From NCBI GenBank assembly GCA_031002005.1, contig JARYHS010006964.1, forward strand, positions 1,550,001 through 1,614,000: a stretch of DNA of 64,000 nucleotides. The letters run 5' to 3'. The translations under genes were made by a program, and so were the position numbers. Below are positions 32,329-47,129 of this stretch, one piece after another. The notes under the pieces are model-generated. The model saw nothing but the letters and a program-made list of their open reading frames with translations, was not told the DNA's origin and searched no databases. Each line of letters opens with the position of its first letter. Position 1 is the first letter of the stretch. The DNA comes from Vandiemenella viatica (lineage: Eukaryota > Arthropoda > Insecta > Orthoptera > Morabidae).

Positions 32329-33328
32329 NNNNNNNNNNNNNNNNNNNNNNNNNNNNNNNNNNNNNNNNNNNNNNNNNNNNNNNNNNNNNNNNNNNNNNNN
32401 NNNNNNNNNNNNNNNNNNNNNNNNNNNNNNNNNNNNNNNNNNNNNNNNNNNNNNNNNNNNNNNNNNNNNNNNNNNNNNNNNNNNNNNNNNNNNNNNNNNN
32501 NNNNNNNNNNNNNNNNNNNNNNNNNNNNNNNNNNNNNNNNNNNNNNNNNNNNNNNNNNNNNNNNNNNNNNNNNNNNNNNNNNNNNNNNNNNNNNNNNNNN
32601 NNNNNNNNNNNNNNNNNNNNNNNNNNNNNNNNNNNNNNNNNNNNNNNNNNNNNNNNNNNNNNNNNNNNNNNNNNNNNNNNNNNNNNNNNNNNNNNNNNNN
32701 NNNNNNNNNNNNNNNNNNNNNNNNNNNNNNNNNNNNNNNNNNNNNNNNNNNNNNNNNNNNNNNNNNNNNNNNNNNNNNNNNNNNNNNNNNNNNNNNNNNN
32801 NNNNNNNNNNNNNNNNNNNNNNNNNNNNNNNNNNNNNNNNNNNNNNNNNNNNNNNNNNNNNNNNNNNNNNNNNNNNNNNNNNNNNNNNNNNNNNNNNNNN
32901 NNNNNNNNNNNNNNNNNNNNNNNNNNNNNNNNNNNNNNNNNNNNNNNNNNNNNNNNNNNNNNNNNNNNNNNNNNNNNNNNNNNNNNNNNNNNNNNNNNNN
33001 NNNNNNNNNNNNNNNNNNNNNNNNNNNNNNNNNNNNNNNNNNNNNNNNNNNNNNNNNNNNNNNNNNNNNNNNNNNNNNNNNNNNNNNNNNNNNNNNNNNN
33101 NNNNNNNNNNNNNNNNNNNNNNNNNNNNNNNNNNNNNNNNNNNNNNNNNNNNNNNNNNNNNNNNNNNNNNNNNNNNNNNNNNNNNNNNNNNNNNNNNNNN
33201 NNNNNNNNNNNNNNNNNNNNNNNNNNNNNNNNNNNNNNNNNNNNNNNNNNNNNNNNNNNNNNNNNNNNNNNNNNNNNNNNNNNNNNNNNNNNNNNNNNNN
33301 NNNNNNNNNNNNNNNNNNNNNNNNNNNN
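32329..33328. other. Assembly gap, exactly 1000 N
   Basis: A round-number N run marks a gap of unknown true size between contigs. Both sides end inside LINE 3 in opposite orientation, so the missing sequence probably includes the 5' parts of one or both LINE 3 copies and the centre of the inverted duplication. Confidence 0.98.
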
Positions 33329-34985
33329 TAACTGCCTTAGCCAATGGTGCAGTAAAGTCAAGCTGAGTTTAGCACCACATAAAACAACATTTATCTTGCT
33401 CAAGGGCAAGCTGACTCGAAAAGCAACTATAAGAATCGACGGTAAATCATTTCGTAGAAACCCAGTGTGCAGGTACTTAGGCATTCAATTGGATGAACGT
33501 TTAAACTTCGAAGCCCACTTAGAGAAGACAATAGCAAGAGCAGTGGCGGTCATGAATAAAATCATTAATATTGGCAACCGAAAATTTACTGTTCCTGTCC
33601 AAACAATAAGACAATACCATGACGCAATTTTATCCTCGTTAGTGGGCTACTCAGCAAGTGTGTGGGCAAAGCATCTAAGAAAAATAAAACTAAAACAACG
33701 AATCAGACGTGTCCAACGAGGAATACTTTTAAGATTGACAGGAGCATACAGAACCGTGGCAACAAATTCATTAACCATTGCCATTGGTGTAATGGCCACT
33801 GGACCTTGAAGTAAGGAAACAGGGGTGCCATATACTGGCTCAGAAAAGGGAAACAAGATAAGGTAGCAGAAATTGTAGGCAGTGAAGCAACATCGGAGAT
33901 TGCACATTCGGAAGCTTCTAGTTAGGCAGGAATGGCAACAAGAATGGAACAACAGTGAAACAGGTCGAAGAGTATATGATATGTTCCCATCCGTAGAGGA
34001 GAGGTTAAAGCTGAAGTACCTTCAACCCTCTCCCGGATTGGTGCACTACATTAAGGTCACTGGCCATACAATAGCTGGCTCCGAAGTCGAAATATTGTGG
34101 ACTCAGACAGGTACGGATGTGGTGAAGAGAGTACGCCAGGAGCACGTGGTATGGGAATGTGAAATAACAGCCAGTTTGAGAGAACACCAACAAGCTCGAC
34201 TGCAAGGTAGGAGAATATTTGACATCCTGCGCGACGAAAGTTTGTGGCATTTGCTGGACGAGGCAGCTGATCTAGCCTCAAAATTTTGGAAGGAGAAATT
34301 TATAAAAAGGAAAAATGTCTGAGCGAAATCAAAGGCCACAGATAGCAGAAGAGGAGAACACAATTACAAATCGTGGAATAGAGGAAGCTAATTCCAGAAA
34401 CAACTGCAGAGGGAACAATGATGCTGGAAGTCTGGCTTTGACAACACCGGATTGACGGAAGATATCCCTACGACAATGAGCAACATCAATCGTCGGAGGA
34501 ACTTCAGTGTGCTCCAGAGAGGCCGTCTTCTGAGCGACAGCTGGGGCCGTCTTGGTATTCCAGGAGGTCAACTCTTGATGGCCTGGGCGGCTGACTTTGC
34601 TGCCGGTTCCAGGGGACTCTACCTTTGAAGCGCACTCATCACCAAGAAAAATGACATTAGTGGACCGAAGTGCGGCTGTGACAATTGGTGGTGGTAATAG
34701 TAGTATGAGTAGTAGTAGTAATGTTATTAGTAATATTAGGGACAATAGCAGAAGTAGTAGATGTAGTAGTGGTGTGGTACCCATTCTGTTCAATAACAAT
34801 AGGTGTAATAGAATTGGAAATTGAATCAAAATTTTCTTGCAATCATTGTTATAATACGTTATATATATATATATATATAAGATACAAATATATGTAAATG
34901 TAAAATAATGGAAATAAGGGCCCAGATTAGATACTAGGTGCTGAGCTATGTTGTATATGGGAAAATAAATAAAAATATAAAAATA
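33329..34985 (+). mobile_element. LINE 3, 3' half (right copy)
   Basis: Mirror of 28468-30137. It starts just after the FADD box, in AKPHKTTF-like text (SLAPHKTTFILLKGKL), and carries DERLNFEAHLEK, RIRRVQRGILLRLTGAYRT, then a one-base insertion near 33794 that ends the frame. A second insertion follows near 33825. The knuckle region is partly lost: the left CGEES text is shortened here, reading VRQEHVVWECEI. The ACT microsatellite is shorter than in the left copy. The TA repeat is at 34859-34879. Confidence 0.8.
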
Positions 34986-35009
34986 ATTTTCATTTGCCAA
35001 TTGATACGA

Positions 35010-36095
35010 TTTGAAAACCTTCTTGCTTGTTCTTTACATAAAAGCTCATCCCTACTTTCACGCGGAAAATATTTAACACGATTCTTACATAGCCATTCAA
35101 TAATGTCTCCCTTACGCCAGTTTCGAAGAGGGTGGTTTGTCTGTTTGAATGGAATGATCACTGGCTTTGCCCATGATGATAATGCACCCTTCTTCCAGCG
35201 AGCAACACGTAGTACAAAACCACTCTTACAAACCTAACCATTCATTCTGTATGGTAATCCGATACAGACGAAACTTTTTCCGCCAAGAAACAAAGATTTG
35301 GCTCCTGGTATGAAACTTTTATGTGCAGAACCAGCATGTACTATTAACAAGTCGACGTCCTCAGCCAGTAGGAACTTTTAAGATCTCCATTACCTCTCGA
35401 GTCATGGCCAAAGTAATTTGTTCGTATGATTTTGGTTAATGGAAGTCACATCTAAGTAAACAATTTGCCTAGCGTCCTTTGTACGCAATGAGTTCATTTT
35501 TCGCAGAAACTTTGCTTCTTGAAAAGCCGCAATATCACTGCATTCAATTAAAAATTTTCGTCCATCATTGAATTTCCTAATTTAAAACCCAGTGTTTTCA
35601 GAATATAATGAACATCTTTCTGAGCCTGAATCGCTGATTTTACGGCAGATATCGAACCGTATTTCCATAGGCGTTGGGTACTCTTCTCTGTCGTAGTGCT
35701 CTAAAACAGTCCTGCGCACTACTTCTTTATTAAAATCATCAATTTCAGTGCATTGTTGTTGTGTCTATACTTCTTTCTTGGTGATTTAAAAACATATCTT
35801 ATATCTTCGGTTTCTGCCGAACTTAAATAAAATACCGACGACACGTTGTACCGACTTCTTGGAAATACCACAAGCCTCCGCTGTCAATGCTTGTACTTGA
35901 GCAAAGTTAATGTTTCTCCTGGCTTCTTCGTCGTGGGAAAGATTGCTAAATCACTTGAAAACATTTTCCACGGAAACTTTACTTTGATTTCTAATATCTG
36001 GACGGCCTGCACCAACACTGATTTTACTTCTACACACTGCATGTAGGATTCTGTTCTGCAACATCACTCATCATCAAGACAAAACCATTAAAGTA
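35010..36095 (-). pseudogene. Dead DDE transposase (right copy)
   Basis: Mirror of 27373-28465. The distal frame 35161-34946 reads PLRNWRKGDIIEWLCKNRVKYFPRESRDELL. The catalytic region near 35400-35480 retains text for RQIVYLDVT. The first exon-like start is MSDVAEQNPTCSV near 36070. The decay pattern is shared with the left copy, so most lesions predate separation of the arms. Confidence 0.65.
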
Positions 36096-37849
36096 ACGAA
36101 ACAAACCGACTGCAGCAAAAACTACGAACCGACTGGCTGCGAAAGAACATTTGACAAAAGTTGAATTCTTTAATGAACAATTAATGGTTTTCTGCCCAGT
36201 TGTGGGGGAGGAAATATATCCGCTGTTAACTTTTATTCTGAAATAATGTATATAATTAGCAATGGCCAACACATTTCCACAAACATAATATCAAAAATCA
36301 GATTCGAAAAAAACCTAAGTTCCATTACTGAATTCTATAATGTGAACATTTAATTAAAATAAGATGGTTTAAAAGTAGATAATAAAGATTGAGTTTCTGT
36401 GATTTTTAAGCAATTATTGGTTTGCGCGAACAAAACAAGCAGTAGATATATGTAATATATTACAAAAATGCTTAATAATTCTGTCAGTCTTAAGTACAAA
36501 TACTAATATTGACAGTACGGATTAAGTATGTATAGTGAAGTTTTATTGTTCATGACATTTCTGAAAGTTTTGCAGAACATTTTTACAATAAACAAGATAC
36601 TAAAAACAGTCAATTATTTCTGACAATTATAGATCATCTTAATAACATTTTCTTGAAACAAGTGCAATGATTATTTGATGGATTTTCATCTAGCTTAATA
36701 CATTTGCACTGACAAGATATCTTTTATTTCTATTGTGTCAAAACCTTACAGTTAAAATGAAAAACAATTCTTCAAGAATCCAACTGACATTGCCATCATA
36801 TATCGACAATATATATTAAGAAATCCAATGAACATTATGCCAATTAGTTCCAATGTCACTTGCATGAAATGTAATATGCTATAAGAACATTAACTGAAAT
36901 TAAAGAAAATAAATGATGTACTTTAGTAATTTAAGTACAGTTATAAAGTAAAATAGACATTCATTTTCCAATAATGATCACTAAATGTATACACAGGGAA
37001 AACTGTTATCAACTAAAAAAAGTTTCAATATCGACACCATCAAGTCCATCATTACAGATTATTCAAACATTATTTTACTATTTTGGGATTTACCTCAGCA
37101 CTGGTGGAAAAGATAGTTCCCAAGAAGAATATGCACTAAAATATTAACTAAATACATTATATATACAGCTCATAAAAATTAATACAAATATTAAAAATTC
37201 ACACATCATTGTTGTAAAAATAACTGCTGAAATAATAAATCTGGATAATAATTGGCTCAATTTTGCTACCCAAAACTTCTCTTAGAAATACCTCTGTAAC
37301 AGAAATATCTCTTCCAGATTTACACATTAATAACAGAACTTATGACAGATTATGCTAGAAATTGTCAAAACTAAAAAAAAAAAAAAAAACTTCATCATTC
37401 TATCAAAAAAATGCATGTCACACAACTTTTATGTGAATAATTACACCTATTTAAACAAGTGTTAAAATTAGCGAATATGTCCAAAGAAATAAAAATAAAA
37501 TGAATTGTATCCCATTTCACTAAACATATTTGAATCCACATTTTACTGTAAAGCTAGTTGAGAAAATAAAAAAAAGTCTAAATCCTTTTCAGGTCGTTAA
37601 AATACTGAAAAGATTTTGCAATCTTTACAATGAAATGTATGTGTATCTAACAGAATGGTTCAGTTACCTTAAAAATGTTAGTGTATCTACAAATTTCATT
37701 GTTAAATATGAATAAGTAGCACAAATTTTAATGGTTTCAAGAAAGTGAACCTAGTTTTCAAAAAACGCCATTTTCCTGTGTCTCCTATATGATTTTAGAT
37801 AACTAAAAACACGGAAAAGATTAACCATAAATTATACAAAAGAGGGGTT

Positions 37850-37850
<1 letters not shown>
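36096..37850. other. Non-coding mirror of 25561-27372
   Basis: I see no gene. An ORF-like stretch at 37530-37715 is A-rich, has no domain, and I take it as chance. Confidence 0.4.
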
Positions 37851-39300
<1,450 letters not shown>

Positions 39301-40129
39301 CTAGAAACAGAAAAATGCATGTTATTAAGTGGTAATAACTTATTTTACTAGAGAAGTATGTTAATTTGCAACTGTTAAATATGTTTTCGGATTCTGAAAG
39401 TAGATGTAAACTCTTTTAACTTCATTGTTATAAGTAGCAGGAAAATATGCTTGTAGGTAAAAATGTGCTGTTTCTAAAACTAAACAGCAAAATTATTAAA
39501 ATAAAGAACCCTATCTTACTGACCAAGAAAGTGGTTTATAGTAAAAACACATAGGCTTTATTAGAGGAAACATGAAAAACGCTTCGTTACCTCCTAAAAC
39601 AGACACAAAAATTATTATCTACTTGTGAGTCACAACATTATAAATTTAAGTCTCCTTTAAGAACGTATACTGGCTACCTATAAACATTAGTGAAATAAAT
39701 AAAATTAATATTAGCAACAAAACATATTTTGCTAGTAAAGAAAAATAAAATCAATAAGTTATTATAATCACTGCTCAACAAACTCATTACTTTTATCTAT
39801 AGAGTAGTAAGTCTGGTGAAATATACAGGTTTATTTTGTTATTAAATTAAATCGTGAATATCACAACAAAAATATAAAAAATGAGTTAATTTATCAGAGA
39901 TATTACTTTGGCAAAATGGTAAAGTGCGCATAATTTTCTGGAGGCTTAGAGTCCCAATGTGTTGAGATATTCATAACTTGATTTTCACTGAAAGACAGTA
40001 ATAATTAGTTGTCTTACAGAAATAGTTATGAGCTATAAATAAAGAAATATTTAAAATAAAAGTTATTAGATGGAATATTGTGATATATTATTTTGGATCT
40101 AGATTTTTCAGAATAATCACCAGAGAAAT

Positions 40130-41000
40130 TTTTGTACTTTATGACTTTCCAAACAAATTTTTCAATGTCAATAAATTCATCCACGTTAGTGAGTTGAAAT
40201 TTAAAGTTCTTCACAGTAATGACATCAGCGTTCGAAGAAACAGTAGTGGCATAAATCAACACAAATATAGTTGGAGACTACTATTTGAAGAATAAATGAA
40301 CATACTAACAAGTGTTAGTCAAGGATGCATACCGTCTCTGACATTATTCAAATTTTATTCTGAACCAATTTTCCTTAGTACCTTGCAAGATGTAGATAAA
40401 CGTAACAAGATAAAAGGTAAACAACTAAACAACATCGGCTATAATGTTGACATTGTGATCTTCATATAAAACTCAGAAGATATTTAGTTTCTTCCAGAAA
40501 GAAATAACAGCATAAATATGAAATGGACATCATTCTTCAGAGAAAAATGGTAATCAGCTTAGATTGAAATAGAATTTTAAAAAAGTGACCAGATTCAGAT
40601 ATTTAGAATGTTGGTCGCTCGAAAATAGAGATCCTGCAGAGTAAGTAACGATCAACTATCTGAGAAACATCCCAAAACATGTGTAAAGTGACTTGCAGGC
40701 AGCATTCGCTAGAGAATTGTGAAATGTCATATACGGCGAAGAAGTCTCGATGCTGAAGTCACATCCATTAATTGTGCGAGGATTTCCAAATGTTTCTTTA
40801 AGGTCGAATATTAAGAATCCAGACGAACAACGTTTGCTGCGTAAAAGAGAGAACTGACGATTATAAAACGCAAGTTAGCCTCGAATTTTGATCAATAACT
40901 TTTTTTTTCCTTCGTCCACTGGTACACTGTAACTTGGTCACAACCGTCTGATGACAGTTAGTCGTACATTCTTAGCCCTCTCTCAACTATGTTGCGACTT
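40130..41000 (+). pseudogene. RTE-like LINE relic (right copy)
   Basis: Plus-strand mirror of 22440-23330. Text such as CIPSLTLFKFYSEPIFLSTLQD near 40320-40385 and NNIGYNVDIVIFI near 40430-40465 marks the QGC..LF..Y and YADD positions, the latter decayed to YNVD as in the left arm. Dead. Confidence 0.6.
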
Positions 41001-42754
41001 AGGATTGACTCAAAAGCTTCAGTATTCTCCAGAATGAAAACACATGTGGTCCATGATCATAATGCAGTTTCCTCAAATCACTCAAGGCGAATACTGGGAT
41101 GGTTACATTAATAAGCCATGGTAAAATTCCTTCCTGTTCCTATGCCCAATACCTTTCCTCCTCTAATAATCTCTATGTCGACGATACATTTATCCAGAAG
41201 CAAAGAAACCTCAAAATTGTTATTGTGTACTGGTATTTCAAAGAAGGTGAAAATTTTTGGTTCATTGTTTAATTCGCGAAAACATAAAATCTTCATAAAT
41301 GGACATAAACAGGAGAATATGCATGTCAGTGGAATATACTGATAATTTTGAAGTAAGATATATTGGTAATTATTAGAATTTATGAAAAAATTAGAAACAT
41401 GAAAATTCCTGTTACAAAAAGTGTGGAGTTACTAAGAACTATATTGCACTAATAGGATAATTATTAGTGAAGATATTGAGAATTTATCCGGTCGTCCAGC
41501 GAGTTATACACTTCTCTAAAGTACTGTTTATTAACCATGTTAGAGATAACTTGCGAAATAACACTACCTAAGTATTAAGTTATAGAAGTGTTTTGTTTCT
41601 GACTAAACAATCTTTGGTAAATTGGAACAATAGGTATTTAAAAATTATAGATATTTCAATGGTCTTTTTTTTTAACAAAAAAATAAAAAATGCTTGTATG
41701 ATTTAAAATACATTTACACAAGGTAGTGAACATTGCCTACTGTGTTATTATAAACTTTTGTATATACCAATGTGTGTAATAATAATAATTTGTATTTATT
41801 TACAATTCATATCAACTTCTTTGGCTACAACATCAAATCCAGAATGATCTTATTAAAATAATCTGGCAGAGTGTAATTGTATATACATAAATGTTTCTCT
41901 CCATCTTCCACTGAACCATCAGATTACAGATAAACGAGTGACAACCAATCGCTTTTGAGTTGGTCGCTCAGGAGTTGAACAGAGGTTGCGTTGCAGTTGC
42001 GCTGGTATACGAGAACTGTGCGATATCAAGGGTCCGAATATGAAGCGACTCATTTCCGAAAATAAAGAGGGTTTTTTTTTTTTTTTTAATCAGATCGCAG
42101 TCACGCTGCACTGGTACATGAAGGGCCGTATACAGCAAATATCACAGAGGACGGGAGATGAGGACGAAGGGGAGTTTGCTAGATGGATAGCTTCTGTCTG
42201 TGGTTTGACAGCCAAAACATTATCAGCTAAATTTCGGCACCAGATAACACGGATAACCATTCCAGGATGGTCGCTACTCTTCTCTATAGAGACGGCGCCA
42301 TAAGAAGAACATATTTTCACATGTTAAGAAATAAATTCATATAAGAAATCCAAATTTATACTAAAAAGTGGCCATTTCACCCAGGAAATGCATTCGAGGA
42401 AGTGGAAGAACGTTTTCAATGTAAAATGTACTGAAATCTCATAACCTGTCGCCCCATCTATTTGATACAGCTTTAATCGCAGATCCTATAGTAACATATT
42501 TATGCACATTTTTTGTTTTTATCAATTCTCAAGCTAAACAAGACTAAAACTGAAGTCTACACATTGCATAATAAGTGCGCTAACCAAAATCTGAACGTGA
42601 TTTAAAACAGCACGACTTTTCAGCACAGCAATAACCAAAATGACCTCGGCGTGTAGACAAAAGTATCTGCACTAAATAATATCTTAAACTTACCCCAAGC
42701 TGGGAAGCTAAATTTAGTGGCCTCCGCACGTCTGCTTTAGTACTGTGCTACACC

Positions 42755-43150
42755 GCAGCAGTGTATGCCTGTCCTGAGTGGCATATACCAAGTCACATTA
42801 AAAAAATTGATGCTGCATTCAACATAGCACCACGACTCATCAAAGGATTCCTGAGAGATCCGTGGCAATGATGGAATTGTTGTATGTCACTCTCCCCAAT
42901 ACAGATAAGCCAGGAAGTACCTACAAACACTTCTGACTGGAAGCTTCTCAAACCTCAAAGACACTGCCAGAAACACCAAGAAGGGAAAGAATGTGGGTCT
43001 CGAAAAATAGAGAGGGACAAAACACTAATTGGATCAAGACAAATGATGGTCTGTCATGTGGTTCTAAACAATAATGGCCTATACAGAAATCACTGTGAGA
43101 AGACAATAATCGCGACAGAGACTATGGCTTCATAGGGATACATTCAATTT
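42755..43150 (+). pseudogene. Old LINE C-terminal relic (right copy)
   Basis: Mirror of 20270-20740. The 83-residue frame at 42884-43135 has no recognised domain, and the LINE-like text lies just upstream (CPEWHIPSHIKKIDAAFNIAPRLIKG near 42770-42845). A tRNA-like stretch overlaps near 42730. Confidence 0.35.
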
Positions 43151-44118
43151 CTTACAGCTATACACCCGTTGACGTCGGGTTTATCAGTGGCAGGAAGTGA
43201 ATGAAGGCAAGGAACAGAAAGGAATTAAGTTATCACTTCTTCGAAGGAACCATCGTTATTAGCTTGCATTGATGGGAAAATATGGAAAACTGAAATCTGA
43301 AATGCTTGATAGGAATTCGACACTGGGAGAATATACTGATACTATGTGTTTCTGTGGCGAGGTCCTGCCAATGGTATATTTGTTGTTATGTTAAAATGTA
43401 TTTATTTATCAATCTTGTTCCATGAATCCCTCCTGAGTTTACAATACAGAAATAAGAACTTAGTTTATAATTTAGGATGGACAGCTGAGATATTCCTGTG
43501 TCAGGCAAATTATGTTCAGATATGCACAATGTGGAATCAACTTATCCCAATCACACTCCTGCACTCAGAAACAAATCCATCATATTGGTGAAAAAATTAC
43601 TTTTAATTTGAAACTGTTATCCACAGAAAATACATTAAAAGGAAATCCTCCACCGTGACAGCCCTTGAACTTCTCATTCTAAACTCACAGTATAAAGCTT
43701 CCATATTCCAACCCTCCCTTAATAAATCAAACCATACCATGCAACGAGCCAGCTAGTTAAATACAGCTGTCGTATCTAAATGAGAGTAAAACCTGAAATA
43801 AACGATTCCATTTGTATATATTGTTATTAGTTTACTTTTAAAGAAACGACTTCCTACTTTCCCACATTAGTAACTCAGAACAGTTATTATCAGCAACAAA
43901 ACAAATAGTTGATTCTGGCATGTTTTGTTTATTCTAATATTATCTGAATTTAAATTCATATTTTTATTTTTAGCTCTCAAGTTTATGATAAAATATTTAT
44001 TAGATTTAGTAATAGCTCGTAAATTTTTATCTCGTTAAGGATTTTTATGTTATTTCACCCATTTCTAACTAGAGAAGTTCTATATAATAGATCAAAAATT
44101 TATTTTCAATCACAAGAG

Positions 44119-44121
<3 letters not shown>

Positions 44122-44156
<35 letters not shown>
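44122..44156. repeat. (AT)n microsatellite, right arm only
   Basis: About 17 AT units. The left-arm counterpart near 18500-18535 has only a short 'gatatatt' there, so the run has expanded since the arms separated. Confidence 0.9.
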
Positions 44157-44162
<6 letters not shown>

Positions 44163-44270
44163 CACCAAACAACTGAGAAAAGGATGTATTTAATATAAAT
44201 ACGTTGCTATTATTAACTGCACAGATGTTCATGCCAATGCTGTAACTTCCCAATCAAACTTACTTATAAG

Positions 44271-45959
44271 CACAGGTGGGCACAGTTAATCCAAACGTTA
44301 ACTTCGTTAATCATTATTCCGCTACTTAAAAAGTTAACTTCGATAATCGTTAAAGCGTTAAATGTTTATAAATTTAACGCAAGTTAAAGTTATCCGTTAC
44401 AAGTTAACTAGTCAAAAGTTGTACTGATGTATTAGTATTATTGTACGGTAGGTATAACTGCTCTCTATCTCAAGGAGTTATGTACCATGATGCAAGTGTG
44501 GATTTATTTATAAAAACTAACAAATTGTGGTTACGCTATCGCCACAACAACGAAGTGGTACTCCTGTCTGATTTTATGTTTGATGAGACTGTGATCAACA
44601 TAATACTTGCAAATTGTCTTACGAGATACAATTAAGGTACTCGTGACTTTATAAAAAAAAAAAGTAGTAAAAAAAACAACATAAAAAAAACAAACATGAA
44701 TGCAGAATGAAAAGCAACAATATTATAGAAAACAAGTTGGACTGGGACAGCTGAAAATGTGAAAACTGCGACCAGTGAAATTTGCGGCCAGCCTAAAATC
44801 TACGACCAATGCCTGTTATGGTTACCTTTGTGCCTTTTTTTTTTTTAAAAAAAAAAAAGACACACAAATGTTTCGTATTAAAATTGCACATCACCTTTTT
44901 CGTAACTTATGTATTATTTCTTTGAATTTTTTCGCACTGGTTACTGAAAGTTGAGTTTTTTGCTGATCTGCAACTCTGTTTGCAGACTCCAGTGCGATAC
45001 TAACTATCGATCAGGCGGCCGGTCATCCACTGGCACAGAATTTCGTCCGAGTAATGCCCGATTAGACGGCCGAACAGTTTGTCCGATTAACCTCTTCCGA
45101 CACACACTGCCGATCCGTCACTGTTGCTTCAACACCAACTGAACGCGATGTTTTTACTAAACGTATAATAACGACAAACATTTTGTAATAATAAATACAC
45201 CTCATTACAGATAATAATGTTGATTTGTCAATAAGATAGGTTATGACGCTTTTTAATTTACGTTTGCAGAATTCACAATATAAAATAGTCACGCCGCCGC
45301 CGGCTGAAAATGCTCGGCGCGCCGCCACCAAGATTTAACAGGCGGCGCCCACTACTACACCGAACATACGAGCAGCGCTGCCAGTACAGCCAACTTATAT
45401 TATACCGCTGTCTCTTTGAAATTATACAGAATAAAACCCAATTATACAAAGGGGTCATCCATTGATTACGTACGTGAGTGAAAGTGCTGGGACCAAAAAA
45501 AGTCCACGAAAAGTAAACAATGTATACATTGATAAATTTTGAATAACAAACAGGAAATAGATATGCAGGAAGGGTTGCCAACTTAATGAAACAAAGGGCA
45601 AACACTTTCAAAAAGGTGCTGGAATGTACTTTACTTTTAAGTGCTCATTTTAGTATCCAATTATACAAGGCAATCTGTTATACAAACAGGATACAAGAGG
45701 TAACCAAATTATACAAGGTTTGTATCCAGTTATACAATCTGGCAGCCCTGCATACGAGTGGTGGCGTGGCGCACAGTTCAAACAAATGAAAAGACGTCAA
45801 CAACCTATGTAACGGACTAAATTTAACGGAAGTCCAATTTAACGGAAGTTAAGAAGACCGTTAATAATTTTTAAGGTTAACTTAAAAGTTAAATTTTTGC
45901 AATTTTTTTAACTTCGTTAATTAACGATTAACGGATTAACTGTTTTGTGCCCAGCTGTG
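44271..45959. mobile_element. hAT-type non-autonomous element (right arm only)
   Basis: A 1689-bp insertion with inverted ends CACAGGTGGGCAC and CACAGCTGGGCAC, the CAG..TGGGCA style of hAT transposons. It is flanked by 8-bp CTTATAAG (44263-44270) and CTTATTAG (45960-45967), the target size of that superfamily with one mismatch. Both ends hold many GTTAAC/TTAACG subterminal motifs. No transposase is present. The largest frames (45331-45062 and 45611-45273, minus) lack a known domain, although YCEFCKRKL hints at a finger remnant. The left arm lacks it (near 18383-18395). Confidence 0.85.
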
Positions 45960-46361
45960 CTTATTAGCAATATGTTAAGTGGATTTCCAATATAAATTCA
46001 TTTGGTGGATGCGATAAATTCTACTCCACTTCATTTAAGCTACAAAACAAAACTATGGCTCCAACTAATACTTGAAATCAAATGTTAAAATAAGGTCACA
46101 TTTTTATATTTCTTTTCATAAGCCATCACTCATTCTTCATCCATTACCCATTTGGCAGTTAGTGATGTCATATGGACTAAACAAATATACCGGTGTTACC
46201 AGCAACCTGTTTACCTCTCAGCACCCAACTATATTGTCTCACAATTCACAAACAGACACCTGGCAAATAAAGATCATTAAATTCCCAGAATTGGCGACCA
46301 TATTTCATTTAAACATTTCAATTAATTCATACAATGTAGACTTTCACGGCCGGTATTGACT

Positions 46362-46559
46362 TCACTCATAATTTCCGGGCTGAAAGGCCGTGGTCGATAA
46401 GTAAAACTTTCCCCTGACATTTCGTCTTCAACTGCGGAAGACAGCCAAGGAGGCAGTTGCCACTTAGCCTCCGAGGATGTCTTCTGCAGTTGAAGACTAA
46501 ACATCAGTGGAAAGTTTTACTTATCGACCACGGCCTTTCGGCCTGGAAATTATGAGTGA
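46362..46559. mobile_element. 198-bp palindromic MITE (right copy)
   Basis: Mirror of 13114-13311, with the same TCACTCATAATTTCC ends. The arms remain complementary although they have drifted separately in the two copies. Confidence 0.7.
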
Positions 46560-47129
46560 TTTCAATAAATTGCCCATTTTTAACAACAAAAAATTCACAG
46601 TTACTTTATGAAAGAGGTATTTATAAAATTTAATTTTTTATGTGGTAAATATGAAAAGACTATCTATCTGAAAATCTCAATACCTTCAAAACAATTCTTA
46701 TAGTTCAAATTACAGAGAGAGAACTGGCACTTGATAATCCATAGTACCTATATACCAATAAGAGTCATTCAAATAGCTAAAATTCAAATCTCCTTTTTCT
46801 TATTAAAAAAAAATACTGCTCTTCTAACTATGATGATATTGCCCTCTGCACGGTATCCCAGTGTTTCAGTAACAAGTAAATTATTCAGTTGACTAAAGTT
46901 AGTCACCAAACCTAGCTGCCAAATGAAGATGTACTGGCTTTGTAAAACTTACTTCGTAAAATATTGAGCTGCTATAGCATCAAACATAAACTTCTTAAAT
47001 CATCAAACTAATGATAACTAAGCAGACATATATCTGGTATTTGTGCAAAACTTCCCACAATAAAAATTAATTGAAATCAAATTTAAAAATAACTGCAAAT
47101 TAATAGAAAATAATAAGGCATAATCTTAC

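Larger units (their letters stand above)
39301..47129 (-). other. Inferred intron of zinc-finger gene B
   Basis: Mirror of intron A, about 7.8 kb. It holds an RTE-like relic (40130-41000), a LINE relic (42755-43150), an AT microsatellite, a private hAT element (44271-45959) and the 198-bp palindrome. It lacks the LTR element and LINE tail of the left arm. Stretches 41000-42755, 43150-44120, 45968-46361 and 46560-47129 show no gene. About 85 bases near 39765-39845 are absent from the left arm. Confidence 0.55.

Noticed and set aside
32226..33809. Long frames spanning the first N run.
   Set aside because: They are open only because N has no stop codons. The real coding text on the right side belongs to LINE 3.
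43346..43591. An 81-residue frame with a hydrophobic stretch (MFLWRGPANGIFVVMLK...), also present in the left arm on the minus strand (20156-19947).
   Set aside because: No start context, no domain, and the two copies differ by frame-disrupting changes at the ends. It lies within the zinc-finger intron.
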